DNA of 64,000 bases from Luteolibacter sp. SL250 (GTDB lineage: Bacteria > Verrucomicrobiota > Verrucomicrobiia > Verrucomicrobiales > Akkermansiaceae), in NCBI RefSeq assembly GCF_026625605.1, contig NZ_CP113054.1, positions 4,402,001 through 4,466,000 on the forward strand, in the 5' to 3' direction. Position numbers and translations under genes: made by a program. Under the pieces are notes generated by a model, which searched no databases, was not told the origin of the DNA, and saw nothing but the letters and a program-made list of their open reading frames with translations. Positions 36,637-45,700 of the stretch are shown here, piece by piece (the stretch's first letter is position 1; each line of letters starts with the position of its first letter).

Positions 36637-38787
36637 TCATGATGCCAAACCCTTGGGTGGTTCAGGACGGCGTGGCGAACCACTGCCGATGAGCGGATGG
36701 GAGGCCCGGACGGACGGGCCTGCGGTGCGGCTGTTCCGCCCGCGTGGGATCTCGTTCCAGACGAATCCGACGAGGCTGCCACCGGCGGAGCGGATCATCT
36801 CCGATGCCTGCCGGAGTCCGCGGCGATGACCGCCCTGGTCCGAGACCACCAGGCAGCAACGGTCCGCGTAGCGGGCGATGACCGCGGCATCCGCCGAATC
36901 CATCAGCGGCGGTGTGTCGATCACCACACGGTCGAACCAGCGGTAGGCATCCTCCAGCAGGGCCGCGAAGCGGGAGCCGGCCAGCAGGTCGCCGGAGTCA
37001 GGACGGGGTGAGCCGGAGGAAAGCAGGTAGAGGTTCGGTTGCTCAGTGGCGTGGCAGGCCTCCGCAGGCGCGACATCCCCGGAGAGAAAATCCCCCAGCC
37101 CCCTGCGGCTCATGTGTTCCGCGCTGATGCCGGCGGAACGCAGGTCCGCATCCAGCAGCAAGGTCCGGTGCCCCTGGATGGCGAGTGAGGTGGCGTAGTT
37201 CAGGGCGCAGAACGAGCGGCCCTCGCCTGCCCGTGCGCTGGCGAAAAGGATGGTCCGTGCGGTCTGGGATCCTTCCTGCGGGGAAAGGATGGTCCGCAAC
37301 TGGCGGAAAGCATCCGCCGCGCTGGCCGCGGGGATGCGGGCGAGCAACGGCACACCGGCGGCACGCGCGGCGGCCGCGGCATCCCGGATGCGTCCGTCCG
37401 CCAGCTCCAGCCCGACCATGAGGAACAGACCCATGAAAAATCCGGTGCCCGCACCGAGTCCCAGCGCCACGATCTTGCGCGGGCTGTGCGGCTTTTCCGG
37501 AGTCATCGGCGAGTCCTCCCAGCGGAGGACGGAGGCGGGAACGGAGGCTGTCAGATTCGTCTCACGCAGGCGGGCGGCCACCGCGTCATGCAGGGTGCGG
37601 TCGGCATCCGCCTCACGGTCCAGCGTGCGGAACTTCTCGCGCAGGCCTTCGACCTCCACGGCATCCACCTTCGCGACGGAAAGTGCGGCGGTGAGCTTCC
37701 CTTCATTCTCCACGGCGATGCGGTATTTCTTCTCCAACGCATTGCCCGCAGCGGCGGAACTATCCTCCAGATTCTTTTTGAGCAACGCCAGCTCGCTGGA
37801 AATCGCGATGTAGGTGGGGTGCTTCTCCAGATATCGTTCCTTGATCGCTGCGAATTCCGCCTCTTTTTCCTGGATCGCACGGACCTGTGAGATCACCTCC
37901 GTCGCCTGCTCCGAATTCCCCGCACCGGCCAGCGCGCCGGGGTCTTTCGGGTCGAATTTCCTGAAGGATTCGTATTCGGCTTCCAGGCGCAGCCGCTCGG
38001 ACTTCGCCTGCCCGAGTTGGGTGGTGAGCGATGTCACATTGTCATCCGGCGCCACGGCACCCGGGGTCGCTTCCAGCCCCGGGACGCGGTGGCTTTCGCG
38101 GAACTCCTGCAGCTTGCGGGCGGAATCATCCATCTTTCCACGCAGCCGTTGTTCCTCGCGGGCCAGGCCTTCGCTCGCCCGGCGGGTGATCGACTGCTGG
38201 CGCTCGGCGCTGGATTTCTCGTATTCGTCGACGATCGACTGGACCAGTTCCTTCGCGCGACCCGGGTTGGTGTCATCCACGGCGATGTCGATGAGACGCG
38301 TACCGCGACGCAGCTCCACGCGCACCCGGCGGCCCAGAGTCTGGACGAGCCTTTCCTGGCCGGTGCCCGGGGCTGCGAAATCCGGATCGGAAGCGAGGCC
38401 GTGCTTCTCGATCAGACGCATCAGCATGGTTGAGGAAAGCATCCCCTGCTCGACGGAGCGCATCTGCTCGAGGTCACGTGACTCTTCCGGAGCGACCGCC
38501 TGGATGTTCAGCACCTGGGGTGCCTGGGTGCCCACGTAGACGGAGCCATAGGAGCGATAAACCTTGGTCGCGTTCTTGATGTAGAGCAGCGAGCAGGCGA
38601 TGCCAAGCGCACCCAGCACGGCCACCAGCCAGCCACGGCGCAGCAAGGTGCCGAAGACACGCCCGATCTCCACCGTCGGCAGGTACGCTGCGGGATCCTG
38701 CACCGGGGCGGGCGGAGCCGCAGGCACGGCGAGCCCCCCGGCCTGACGGACGGTGAGCTGGGCATGTTGGTTGTCCCTTCGGTTCAT
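36637..38787 (-). CDS. Wzc-like fusion: chain-length domain and P-loop kinase-like domain
   Basis: A 716-residue inner-membrane protein. A Wzz-type domain (about 40-470) has membrane helices near 52-70 and 445-470 with long coiled coils between them. A BY-kinase-like P-loop domain (about 490-690) follows. Walker A' (LLLDADLRSAG) and Walker B (VVIDTPPLMDSAD) are recognisable, but Walker A reads SARAGEGRSF where active kinases have GEGKS/T: the Lys is Arg and the Ser/Thr is Phe. The C-terminus also lacks the usual Tyr cluster. Nucleotide binding and autophosphorylation may therefore be weak or lost. It probably controls polymer length and export. Confidence 0.9.
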   Translation of the reverse strand: MNRRDNQHAQLTVRQAGGLAVPAAPPAPVQDPAAYLPTVEIGRVFGTLLRRGWLVAVLGALGIACSLLYIKNATKVYRSYGSVYVGTQAPQVLNIQAVAPEESRDLEQMRSVEQGMLSSTMLMRLIEKHGLASDPDFAAPGTGQERLVQTLGRRVRVELRRGTRLIDIAVDDTNPGRAKELVQSIVDEYEKSSAERQQSITRRASEGLAREEQRLRGKMDDSARKLQEFRESHRVPGLEATPGAVAPDDNVTSLTTQLGQAKSERLRLEAEYESFRKFDPKDPGALAGAGNSEQATEVISQVRAIQEKEAEFAAIKERYLEKHPTYIAISSELALLKKNLEDSSAAAGNALEKKYRIAVENEGKLTAALSVAKVDAVEVEGLREKFRTLDREADADRTLHDAVAARLRETNLTASVPASVLRWEDSPMTPEKPHSPRKIVALGLGAGTGFFMGLFLMVGLELADGRIRDAAAAARAAGVPLLARIPAASAADAFRQLRTILSPQEGSQTARTILFASARAGEGRSFCALNYATSLAIQGHRTLLLDADLRSAGISAEHMSRRGLGDFLSGDVAPAEACHATEQPNLYLLSSGSPRPDSGDLLAGSRFAALLEDAYRWFDRVVIDTPPLMDSADAAVIARYADRCCLVVSDQGGHRRGLRQASEMIRSAGGSLVGFVWNEIPRGRNSRTAGPSVRASHPLIGSGSPRRPEPPKGLAS

Positions 38788-38792
38788 TCGGA

Positions 38793-39347
38793 TCAGAAGA
38801 GGCTTTCAGGAATGGTGATGGTGTCTCCGTCGCGGAGAGCGATGTCCTCGCCTTTGCCGTTGGTGATGTCCCTCAGGTTCACGGAGAAGACCTGCCCACC
38901 GCGCTTGAGGGTGACTTTCTTCTCGTTGGCGATGCGCGTGGTGCCACCCGCCATGCCGACGACTTCCACCAGCGTGAGGCGACGGTGAGCGGGGATCTCG
39001 AACACACCCGGACGCTGGGCCTGGCCGAGGATGGTGACCGTGCGACGGATGCGTGCTTCGATGGCGACACTGACTTCCGGGCGGACCAGGTAGCCGTCCT
39101 TCAGGCGGCGGGAGATGGCGGCGGCGGCCTGGTCCGTGGTGAGACCCTCGATGCGCACCGCGCCGATGAGCGGCATGGAAATGGTGCCGTCCGAGGAAAG
39201 CTGGCCGCGCGTGGTCAGTTCCTCTTCACGGAACACCCGGATCTCGACGGAATCCATCCGCCCGATGACACCGGAGGTGCCTTCCCTCACTTGCGCCGGG
39301 AGAACCGGAGCGAGGAGGGTGGTCAGGAGCATGAGTTTCTTCCACAT
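38793..39347 (-). CDS. Wza-like polysaccharide export protein
   Basis: A 184-residue periplasmic/outer-membrane protein with a signal peptide (WKKLMLLTTLLAPVLPAQ). The polysaccharide export motif is IGRMDSVEIRVFREEEL...GTISMPLIGAVRIEGL (about 29-75), followed by one SLBB domain (about 105-184: TILGQAQRPGVFEIPAHRRLTLVEVV). It is shorter than Wza, which has a C-terminal membrane helix, so it needs a separate barrel, probably the upstream gene product. It ends five bases before the Wzc-like gene. Confidence 0.92.
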   Translation of the reverse strand: MWKKLMLLTTLLAPVLPAQVREGTSGVIGRMDSVEIRVFREEELTTRGQLSSDGTISMPLIGAVRIEGLTTDQAAAAISRRLKDGYLVRPEVSVAIEARIRRTVTILGQAQRPGVFEIPAHRRLTLVEVVGMAGGTTRIANEKKVTLKRGGQVFSVNLRDITNGKGEDIALRDGDTITIPESLF

Positions 39348-39361
39348 GGCGTATTGCTGGG

Positions 39362-40603
39362 TCAGAACTTGTATTCGAGGAGGACACCCGCGCTCTGCTG
39401 GTCATATCCGAAACCGGCGCGGTTGGAGTCGTTGCTGGAAACACGATAGAAAATCTCGAGGCCGAGTTCCTCGGTGAAACGGTAAGAGATCGCCGGACGG
39501 ACGAACCACAGGGTGTCCTTGCCCGCGTCCCCACCGATGCCTTCGACCTGCCGGTAGGAAGCGCTCTCCACCCCACCTTCCAGATGGGCGGTCCATTTCT
39601 CGCCGATCTTCTGCGAGACCCCGGCGGTGGCACCAGTGAGGCGATAGTTCTGCCCGGCGGAAAACGCGGAAGCGGTTTCGCGGCGGTAGGCGGTCAGGAA
39701 ATAGTTCGTCTTCTCCGAAGGACTCCAGTCGATGCGTCCCTCCAACACCGGGGTGACGCTGGAGCCGTTGGCGTACTTCCGCTTTTCAGCACCTGCCTCC
39801 AGCTCGACGCGGATCTTTTCCCGCGGCTGCCACTCGATCTTGCCCGTCAGGCGCTGGAAGCGCTGGTCCTGCATATCCTCCACCTCGAACCGTCCGCCAC
39901 GGTAGGCGAGGCCCAGGCGGGTCTTCGGGGAATAGGCGTAACGGAGGGCGACTTCGCCGAAGGCCTCCCGCGAATCGAGCAGCACCTTGTCCGCGTAGTC
40001 CGCGATGGACTGACCCGCCGCCACTTCCAGCGCGAGCTTCTCCCGTGGCACCCACGCGATCCTCACGACATGCTCGAAAAGCTGCCGGTCCGCCTGGCGT
40101 CCGGTGTCCGGCGTCGCATCGCCCAGCTTGGCATAGGCGACGGAGTAATCGACGGCGGCCTTGTTCCCGACCACCCCGATGGCGGCCTTCGCCTCGTGGT
40201 CGATCCGGTTGTCCGCACTGCCCTGCGCGTAGACCACGCCGGTCGGACGGTAGGCGATCTTGAGGTAGCCGCCCTCCTGGGAGTCCCGGTCGCCCTTCGA
40301 GTAACCGATCTCCGGCGTCACCTTGCCGATGAAGTCGGACTTCGCGTCGTTGGCGCTGAGGAAAATGTTGTCGTCGTAGGCTCCGGAGATGATCACCCCG
40401 AGATCGAGCCCCTGGGATCTCGTCTCGCCCATCATCGGATCGCGGGGAGCGACCAGCGGGGATGGCGGCGGATCGTCAATGGAACCCCGCATCACCGGTT
40501 GGGACACCGGTGAGGCTTCCTGGGCACATGCCAAGCCTGCAGCCACGCTGAATATGGCCACGGCAGGAGCACGCCCTGTGATCTGTGGGTGAAGGGGACG
40601 CAT
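39362..40603 (-). CDS. Outer-membrane beta-barrel protein of the exopolysaccharide operon
   Basis: A 413-residue exported protein with a signal peptide ending near CAQ (residue 28). The rest is built of amphipathic strands: GLDLGVIISGAYDDNIFL at the front, many repeats of Tyr/Gly-rich strands, and a final SAGVLLEYKF ending in Phe, as BAM-inserted barrels do. Similar barrels accompany short Wza-like proteins in exopolysaccharide loci of Gram-negative bacteria and may form the export channel. It is the first gene of the leftward operon, so it lies next to the divergent control region. Confidence 0.85.
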   Translation of the reverse strand: MRPLHPQITGRAPAVAIFSVAAGLACAQEASPVSQPVMRGSIDDPPPSPLVAPRDPMMGETRSQGLDLGVIISGAYDDNIFLSANDAKSDFIGKVTPEIGYSKGDRDSQEGGYLKIAYRPTGVVYAQGSADNRIDHEAKAAIGVVGNKAAVDYSVAYAKLGDATPDTGRQADRQLFEHVVRIAWVPREKLALEVAAGQSIADYADKVLLDSREAFGEVALRYAYSPKTRLGLAYRGGRFEVEDMQDQRFQRLTGKIEWQPREKIRVELEAGAEKRKYANGSSVTPVLEGRIDWSPSEKTNYFLTAYRRETASAFSAGQNYRLTGATAGVSQKIGEKWTAHLEGGVESASYRQVEGIGGDAGKDTLWFVRPAISYRFTEELGLEIFYRVSSNDSNRAGFGYDQQSAGVLLEYKF

Positions 40604-40677
40604 TGTCGGGGGGAGGCGACACGACGACGGTCCCTCCCATATGCCATGCGTTCAAGGAGATTCAGGTTTCGAGTTAA

Positions 40678-40691
40678 TACGTGATCACGTA
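40678..40691. promoter_or_regulatory. Perfect palindrome TACGTGATCACGTA
   Basis: A 14-bp perfect inverted repeat 75 bp upstream of the first EPS gene. It is a likely operator for a dimeric regulator; the ACGT-GATC-ACGT core is not one I can assign to a known protein. Confidence 0.5.
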
Positions 40692-40765
40692 ATGCACGCC
40701 GAGCCCTAGAGGTATATAACAAATTCAAGCATTCAGGCAGCCTCGGCGCCATTGTTTTACATATC

Positions 40766-40794
40766 TTAACAATTAACTGTTTTTATCCTGTTAT
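40766..40794 (+). promoter_or_regulatory. Candidate sigma-70-type promoter of the NRPS-PKS operon
   Basis: TTAACA and TGTTAT with exactly 17 bases between them, in AT-rich DNA about 100 bp before the start codon at 40898. A TTGGCACA-CCGG-CAGC match (40863-40878, GG-N10-GC) lies closer to the gene but would leave only an eight-base leader. Confidence 0.4.
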
Positions 40795-40897
40795 TCACGA
40801 ACCGTTATTAATCATTGGATTTTTCCATTCCTTGATCCCCCACCTTTCCTGATCATTTCCACTTGGCACACCGGCAGCTCCGGAACGTGCCGAACCG

Positions 40898-42721
40898 ATG
40901 TCCCCCTCCATCGTGAACCTTTCCCCCACCATTTCCGAAGTTTCCTCCGGGTTGACCGGAAGCATCTCGTTTCAAGCACGCCTGCATCCCGGCAAGACCG
41001 CTATCCGCTGCGGCGGGGAAAGTGTCACCTACGCCGAGTTGGAAGACCGTTCCTCCCGGCTGGCCGCCGCGCTGGCCGCTGACGGCGCCGGACGCGGGGA
41101 TTTCATCGGCATCGGTCTGCCACGTTCGATCGATCTGGTGGTGGCCATCCTGGCGGTGCTGAAAGCGGGCGCGGCCTATATTCCTCTCGATCCTTCCTAT
41201 CCTGCGGAGCGGATCGCGCACATGATCGCGTCCGCGAAGCTGACACGGATCATCAGCCGGGAGGACTCCGCAGGAAGCTTCGGCGGCGTGCGTGTGATCC
41301 CTGTGGACGCGGCCGGCGGAAACGCCACGGCCCCCGGGGAGTCCACAGCGGATGATTTCATCTACGCCATCTTCACCTCCGGCTCGACGGGAGTGCCGAA
41401 GGCGGCCTCGGTCTTCCATAGGGGTTTCCGGAACCTGGTCGGCTGGTATGTCGATGAACTCGCGCTGGGTCCGGAGGACGTCACACTGGTGATCAGCTCG
41501 CCCAGCTTCGACCTGACGCAGAAGAATTTCTTCGCCCCGCTGGTGACCGGCGGAACGATGATCCTCGACCACGGCGACCACTACGATATCCATCGTATTT
41601 CCACGCTGGTGCGCGCGAACGGCGTGACGCTGGTGAACTGCACGCCCAGCGCATTCTACCCGTTGGTCGATGCGGCGGCGGGCGGCGGCTTCAGCGACCT
41701 TTCCACGCTCCGCTTCGCGGTGTTGGGCGGGGAACCCATCTCCGTGCCCCGGCTGCGCGGCTGGCTGACCCACCCGTCCTGCCGGGCGGAGGTGGTGAAC
41801 AGCTACGGCCCCACGGAGTGCGCGGACATCTGCGCGTTCCACCGCCTGCACGCGGGAAACCTCGACGCCTACCCGTTCGTCCCCACCGGACGTGACGTGC
41901 CTAACACCATCGTGACCATCCGCGATGAGGACCTCCGCGAACTACCGGATGGCGAGACCGGCGAGCTCTGCATCGGCGGCATCGGTGTAGGTGGGGGCTA
42001 TCTCCATGACCCCGCCCGTACGGCGGAGCGTTTCACCGGCGGCATCTACCGCAGCGGCGACCTCGCCCGGCGGCTGCCGGACGGCGTGATCGAGTTCCGG
42101 GGTCGCGCCGACCACCAGGTGAAGGTGAATGGTTTCCGGATCGAGCTGGGGGAAATCGAAATCGCCCTTTCCACCCACCCCGGCGTGCGGGAGGCAGTGG
42201 TCGTTTTCGACGGCGAACGCCTCATCGCCCATGTGCAGGGAGACGCGGACGCCCGCATCCTGCGGGAGCACCTGGCCGCGAAGCTGCCGGCCTACATGGT
42301 GCCCGCCGAATTCATTTCCATCGACGAGTTCCCGCTGACTCCGAACGGAAAGGTGGACCGCAAGGCGCTCACACAGCCCGCACCGGAGAAACCGGCACCC
42401 GCACAGGAAGCGGGCGGCACGCTGGAGCAGCGGATACTCGCCATCTGGTCGGAGCTGCTGGGGCGCACCCTGGTGGATCCGACGGCGAACTTCTTCGACC
42501 TGGGCGGGACTTCCATCCATCTTGCGGTGGTGCATGTCCGCCTCCGCGAGCTGACCGGCCGTGATCTCAACATCACGGAGCTGTTCGCCCACCCCAGCGC
42601 CCGCGCGCTGGCGTCCCATCTTTCCCCGGCCTCCGCCGGAACCGATCTTTCCTCCACCCAGAACCGCGCCCGGCTCCAACAGGCCGGTTTTTCAAGATTC
42701 CGCCGTCCCACCCAGCCATGA
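40898..42721 (+). CDS. NRPS initiation module: adenylation and carrier domains
   Basis: A 607-residue protein with an adenylation domain (about 25-495) and a carrier domain (about 510-585, Ser539 in DLGGTSIHL). It activates a starter acid and holds it as a thioester. There is no condensation domain, as expected of a loading module. Core motifs: YAIFTSGSTGVPK (A3), YGPTE (A5), YRSGDLARRLPDG (A7), QVKVNGFRIELGEIE (A8) and PNGKVDRK (A10). By eye, the specificity positions read D-L-K-N-V-G-S-D-I: the Asp suggests an alpha-amino acid, but I cannot name it. Its stop overlaps the start of the next gene (ATGA). Confidence 0.93.
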   Translation: MSPSIVNLSPTISEVSSGLTGSISFQARLHPGKTAIRCGGESVTYAELEDRSSRLAAALAADGAGRGDFIGIGLPRSIDLVVAILAVLKAGAAYIPLDPSYPAERIAHMIASAKLTRIISREDSAGSFGGVRVIPVDAAGGNATAPGESTADDFIYAIFTSGSTGVPKAASVFHRGFRNLVGWYVDELALGPEDVTLVISSPSFDLTQKNFFAPLVTGGTMILDHGDHYDIHRISTLVRANGVTLVNCTPSAFYPLVDAAAGGGFSDLSTLRFAVLGGEPISVPRLRGWLTHPSCRAEVVNSYGPTECADICAFHRLHAGNLDAYPFVPTGRDVPNTIVTIRDEDLRELPDGETGELCIGGIGVGGGYLHDPARTAERFTGGIYRSGDLARRLPDGVIEFRGRADHQVKVNGFRIELGEIEIALSTHPGVREAVVVFDGERLIAHVQGDADARILREHLAAKLPAYMVPAEFISIDEFPLTPNGKVDRKALTQPAPEKPAPAQEAGGTLEQRILAIWSELLGRTLVDPTANFFDLGGTSIHLAVVHVRLRELTGRDLNITELFAHPSARALASHLSPASAGTDLSSTQNRARLQQAGFSRFRRPTQP

Positions 42722-45700
42722 ACGATCCCCAGCAAGAGCCTGAAGCCATCGCAATCATCGGCATGTCCGGACGGTTCCCCGATGCGGGGAACCCGGAGGA
42801 GTTCTGGAGCAATCTCATTTCAGGGCGGGACTGCGTGACCCGCTTCGGCGACCGCACGGATGCGGAAGGCAGACGCCATGTCGGCGCGCGCAGCATCCTC
42901 GACCGGCCTGACCTGTTCGACGCCGCCTTCTTCGGCATCTACCCGAAGGAAGCGGAGCTGATGGACCCGCAGCACCGCATCTTCCTGGAGTGCGCGTGGG
43001 AAGCGCTGGAAGACGGAGGCTGCGACCCTGCGGCCTACTCCGGAATGATCGGCGTCTATGCCGGCCTGAGCCTGAACACCTACCTGCTCCACAACATCGG
43101 CGACGCGGCGCACCTGGCGGAGAACTACCAAGTCGGCGAGTACCAGAAGATGCTCGGCAACGACAAGGACTTCCTGCCCGTGCGGGTGTCCTACAAGCTG
43201 AACCTGCGTGGCCCCAGCATGGCCATCCAGACCGCCTGCTCCACCTCGCTGGTGGCCATCTGCCAGGCGGCGACCGCACTGCTCACCTACCAGACCGACC
43301 TCGCTCTTGCGGGCGGTGTTTCCGTCAGCTTTCCGCAGGAACGCCACTATCTTTTCACGGAGGAAGGCATGGTCTCGCCCGACGGAACCTGCCGCGCCTT
43401 TGACGCGCAGGCGGCGGGCACCGTCTTCGGCCACGGCTGTGGCGTGGTGCTGCTGAAGCGCCTCAGCGAAGCCGTTGCGGATGGGGACCCCATCCTCGCA
43501 GTCATCAAGGGCTGGGCGGTCAACAACGACGGCTCCGACAAGATCGGCTTCGCCGCTCCGGGAGTGAACGCACAGGCGGAGGTCATCTCGATGGCACAAG
43601 CCGCCGCGGGAGTGAATCCGTGGGATATCTCCTATGTCGAGGCCCACGGCACCGGCACCCCTCTGGGTGACCCCATCGAAGTCGCGGCGCTCACGAAAGC
43701 CTTCCGTGATGGAGGTGCCTCGGCCAACCAGTTCTGCGCGATCGGCACTGGAAAGACCCACATCGGCCACCTCGACGTGGCAGCCGGAGTGACGGGCCTG
43801 ATCAAGACCATCCTCCAGTTCCGCCATGGAAAGATCCCGGCGCTGCTGCATTTCCAGTCGCCGAGTCCCCACATCGACTTCGCGGGCAGCCCGTTCTCCC
43901 CGGTCTCTGAGGAACGGGAATGGACCAGAGGAAACGCCCCGCGCATCGCAGGGGTCAGCGCGTTCGGCGTGGGAGGGACGAATGCCCACGTGGTCGTGCA
44001 GGAACCACCGGCAGCCGCAGCGACGACGGAGTCCACGCGTCCTGTCCTGCTGACGCTTTCCGCGAAAACCGAAGCCTCGCTCGATCTCGCGGCGAAACAG
44101 TTGGCGGATCATCTCGATGCCCACCGCCCATCGCTTTCCGACACCGGCTTCACCCTTGCCACCGCACGCCGTGCTTTTCCCGTGCGCCGTTCCGTCGCCG
44201 CGGAAAACCTGGAAGACGCGGTTGTGAAACTCCGCTCCTCCAGCGGTGCGACCACGGTTTCCGGAGAAGGAAAGAAGATCGCCTTCCTCTTCCCCGGGCA
44301 GGGTTCCCAATACGGCGGCATGACCCGGGGAGCCTATGACTCAGAGCCGGTCTTCCGCGCCGCGATGGACGAGTGCGCTACCCTCCTTTCCGGCCTCATA
44401 AACGAGGACATCCGCACCATCCTTTATCCGGCCTCAGGGCAGGAGGAATCCGCGCTCGCCCGGCTGGACCAGACGGCCATCACCCAGCCGTGCATCTTCG
44501 CGGTGGAATACTCTCTCGCCCGGCTGTTCATGTCCTGGGGCATCCAGCCGTCGCTGTTCATCGGCCACAGCATCGGTGAGTATGTCGCGGCGGTGCTGGC
44601 GGGCACCTTCACCCTCGGCGGTGCGCTGCAGCTCCTTTCGCGGCGCGCCGCGCTGATGCAGGATCTGCCGGGCGGCTCCATGTTGGCCATCCGTGCCGGT
44701 GCGGAGGAGATCACCCTGCCGGAGGGCATCGACCTCGCGGCGGTGAACAGCCCGAAGCTCTGCACCGTCTCCGGAGAAAGCGGGGCGATCCTCGCTTTCC
44801 AGCAATCACTCGAAGCTTCCGAAATCGCCTCCCGTGTGCTGAAAACATCCCATGCCTTCCATTCCGTGGCGATGGAGCCGATCACCGGCATTTTCCGCGA
44901 TGAGGCATCCCGCGTTCCTGCCAGCGCTCCGGCCATCCCGTGGATCTCCACCTGCACCGGTGGCTTCATCGATGGTGCCGTGGTTGGCGATCCATCCTAC
45001 TGGTCGCGCCAGCTCCGCCAGCCGGTACTTTTCTCCGATGCGCTCGCCACCGCTTTCGCATCGGGTGAATACGTCTTCCTTGAAATCGGCCCGGGCCAGG
45101 CACTCGCCCAGTTCGCCCGCCAGCATCCGCAGCGTGGGAGCAGCGCCGTCATTGCCAGCCTCCCGTCCTCCACGGAAGACGCCGGTGATCTCCATGCCGC
45201 TCTCGGCGCGCTCTGGAGCCACGGTGTCACGCCGGACTGGACCACCTACTACGGGAACGAAAAGCGCGCGCGCATCCATCTTCCCACCTATGCCTTCGAC
45301 CGGAAGAGCTTCTGGATCGACAACTCGGCGCGTGCCGCCGCTGTGAATCCCGCATCTGTTCCGCAACCCCTTTCCCCACCTCTCCCCGCCCCCACGCCCA
45401 TGACCCTTCCCGATCCCAGCGAGAAACTGCGCGCTCTGATCCTCGAGCTTTCCGGCGTGCCGGTGGAGGACGACTCGGCGACGTTCACCGAACTCGGCTT
45501 CGATTCGCTGTTCCTCACCCAGGCCAGCCAGGCGATCCACTCCGCATTCGGGGTGAAGATCACCTTCCGCCAGATGCTGGGCGAACTTTCGTCCGTGGCG
45601 GCGATCTCCAAGCACATCCAGGAAGTGGCGCCGCAGCCGGTGCAAGCGGCGGCCCCTGCGCCCGTTGCAGCGGCAGCTCCAACCCTCTCCGCCCCCACCG

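Larger units (their letters stand above)
40604..40897. other. Divergent control region of the EPS and NRPS-PKS operons
   Basis: 294 bp without a gene, much lower in GC than its flanks. It separates the leftward exopolysaccharide operon from the rightward NRPS-PKS operon and holds a palindrome and promoter candidates. Confidence 0.7.

Noticed and set aside
40863-40878. Sigma-54-like match TTGGCACA-CCGG-CAGC before the starter module gene
   Set aside because: Spacing is right, but the -12 part is poor and the transcript would start eight bases before the ATG; kept only as a remark.
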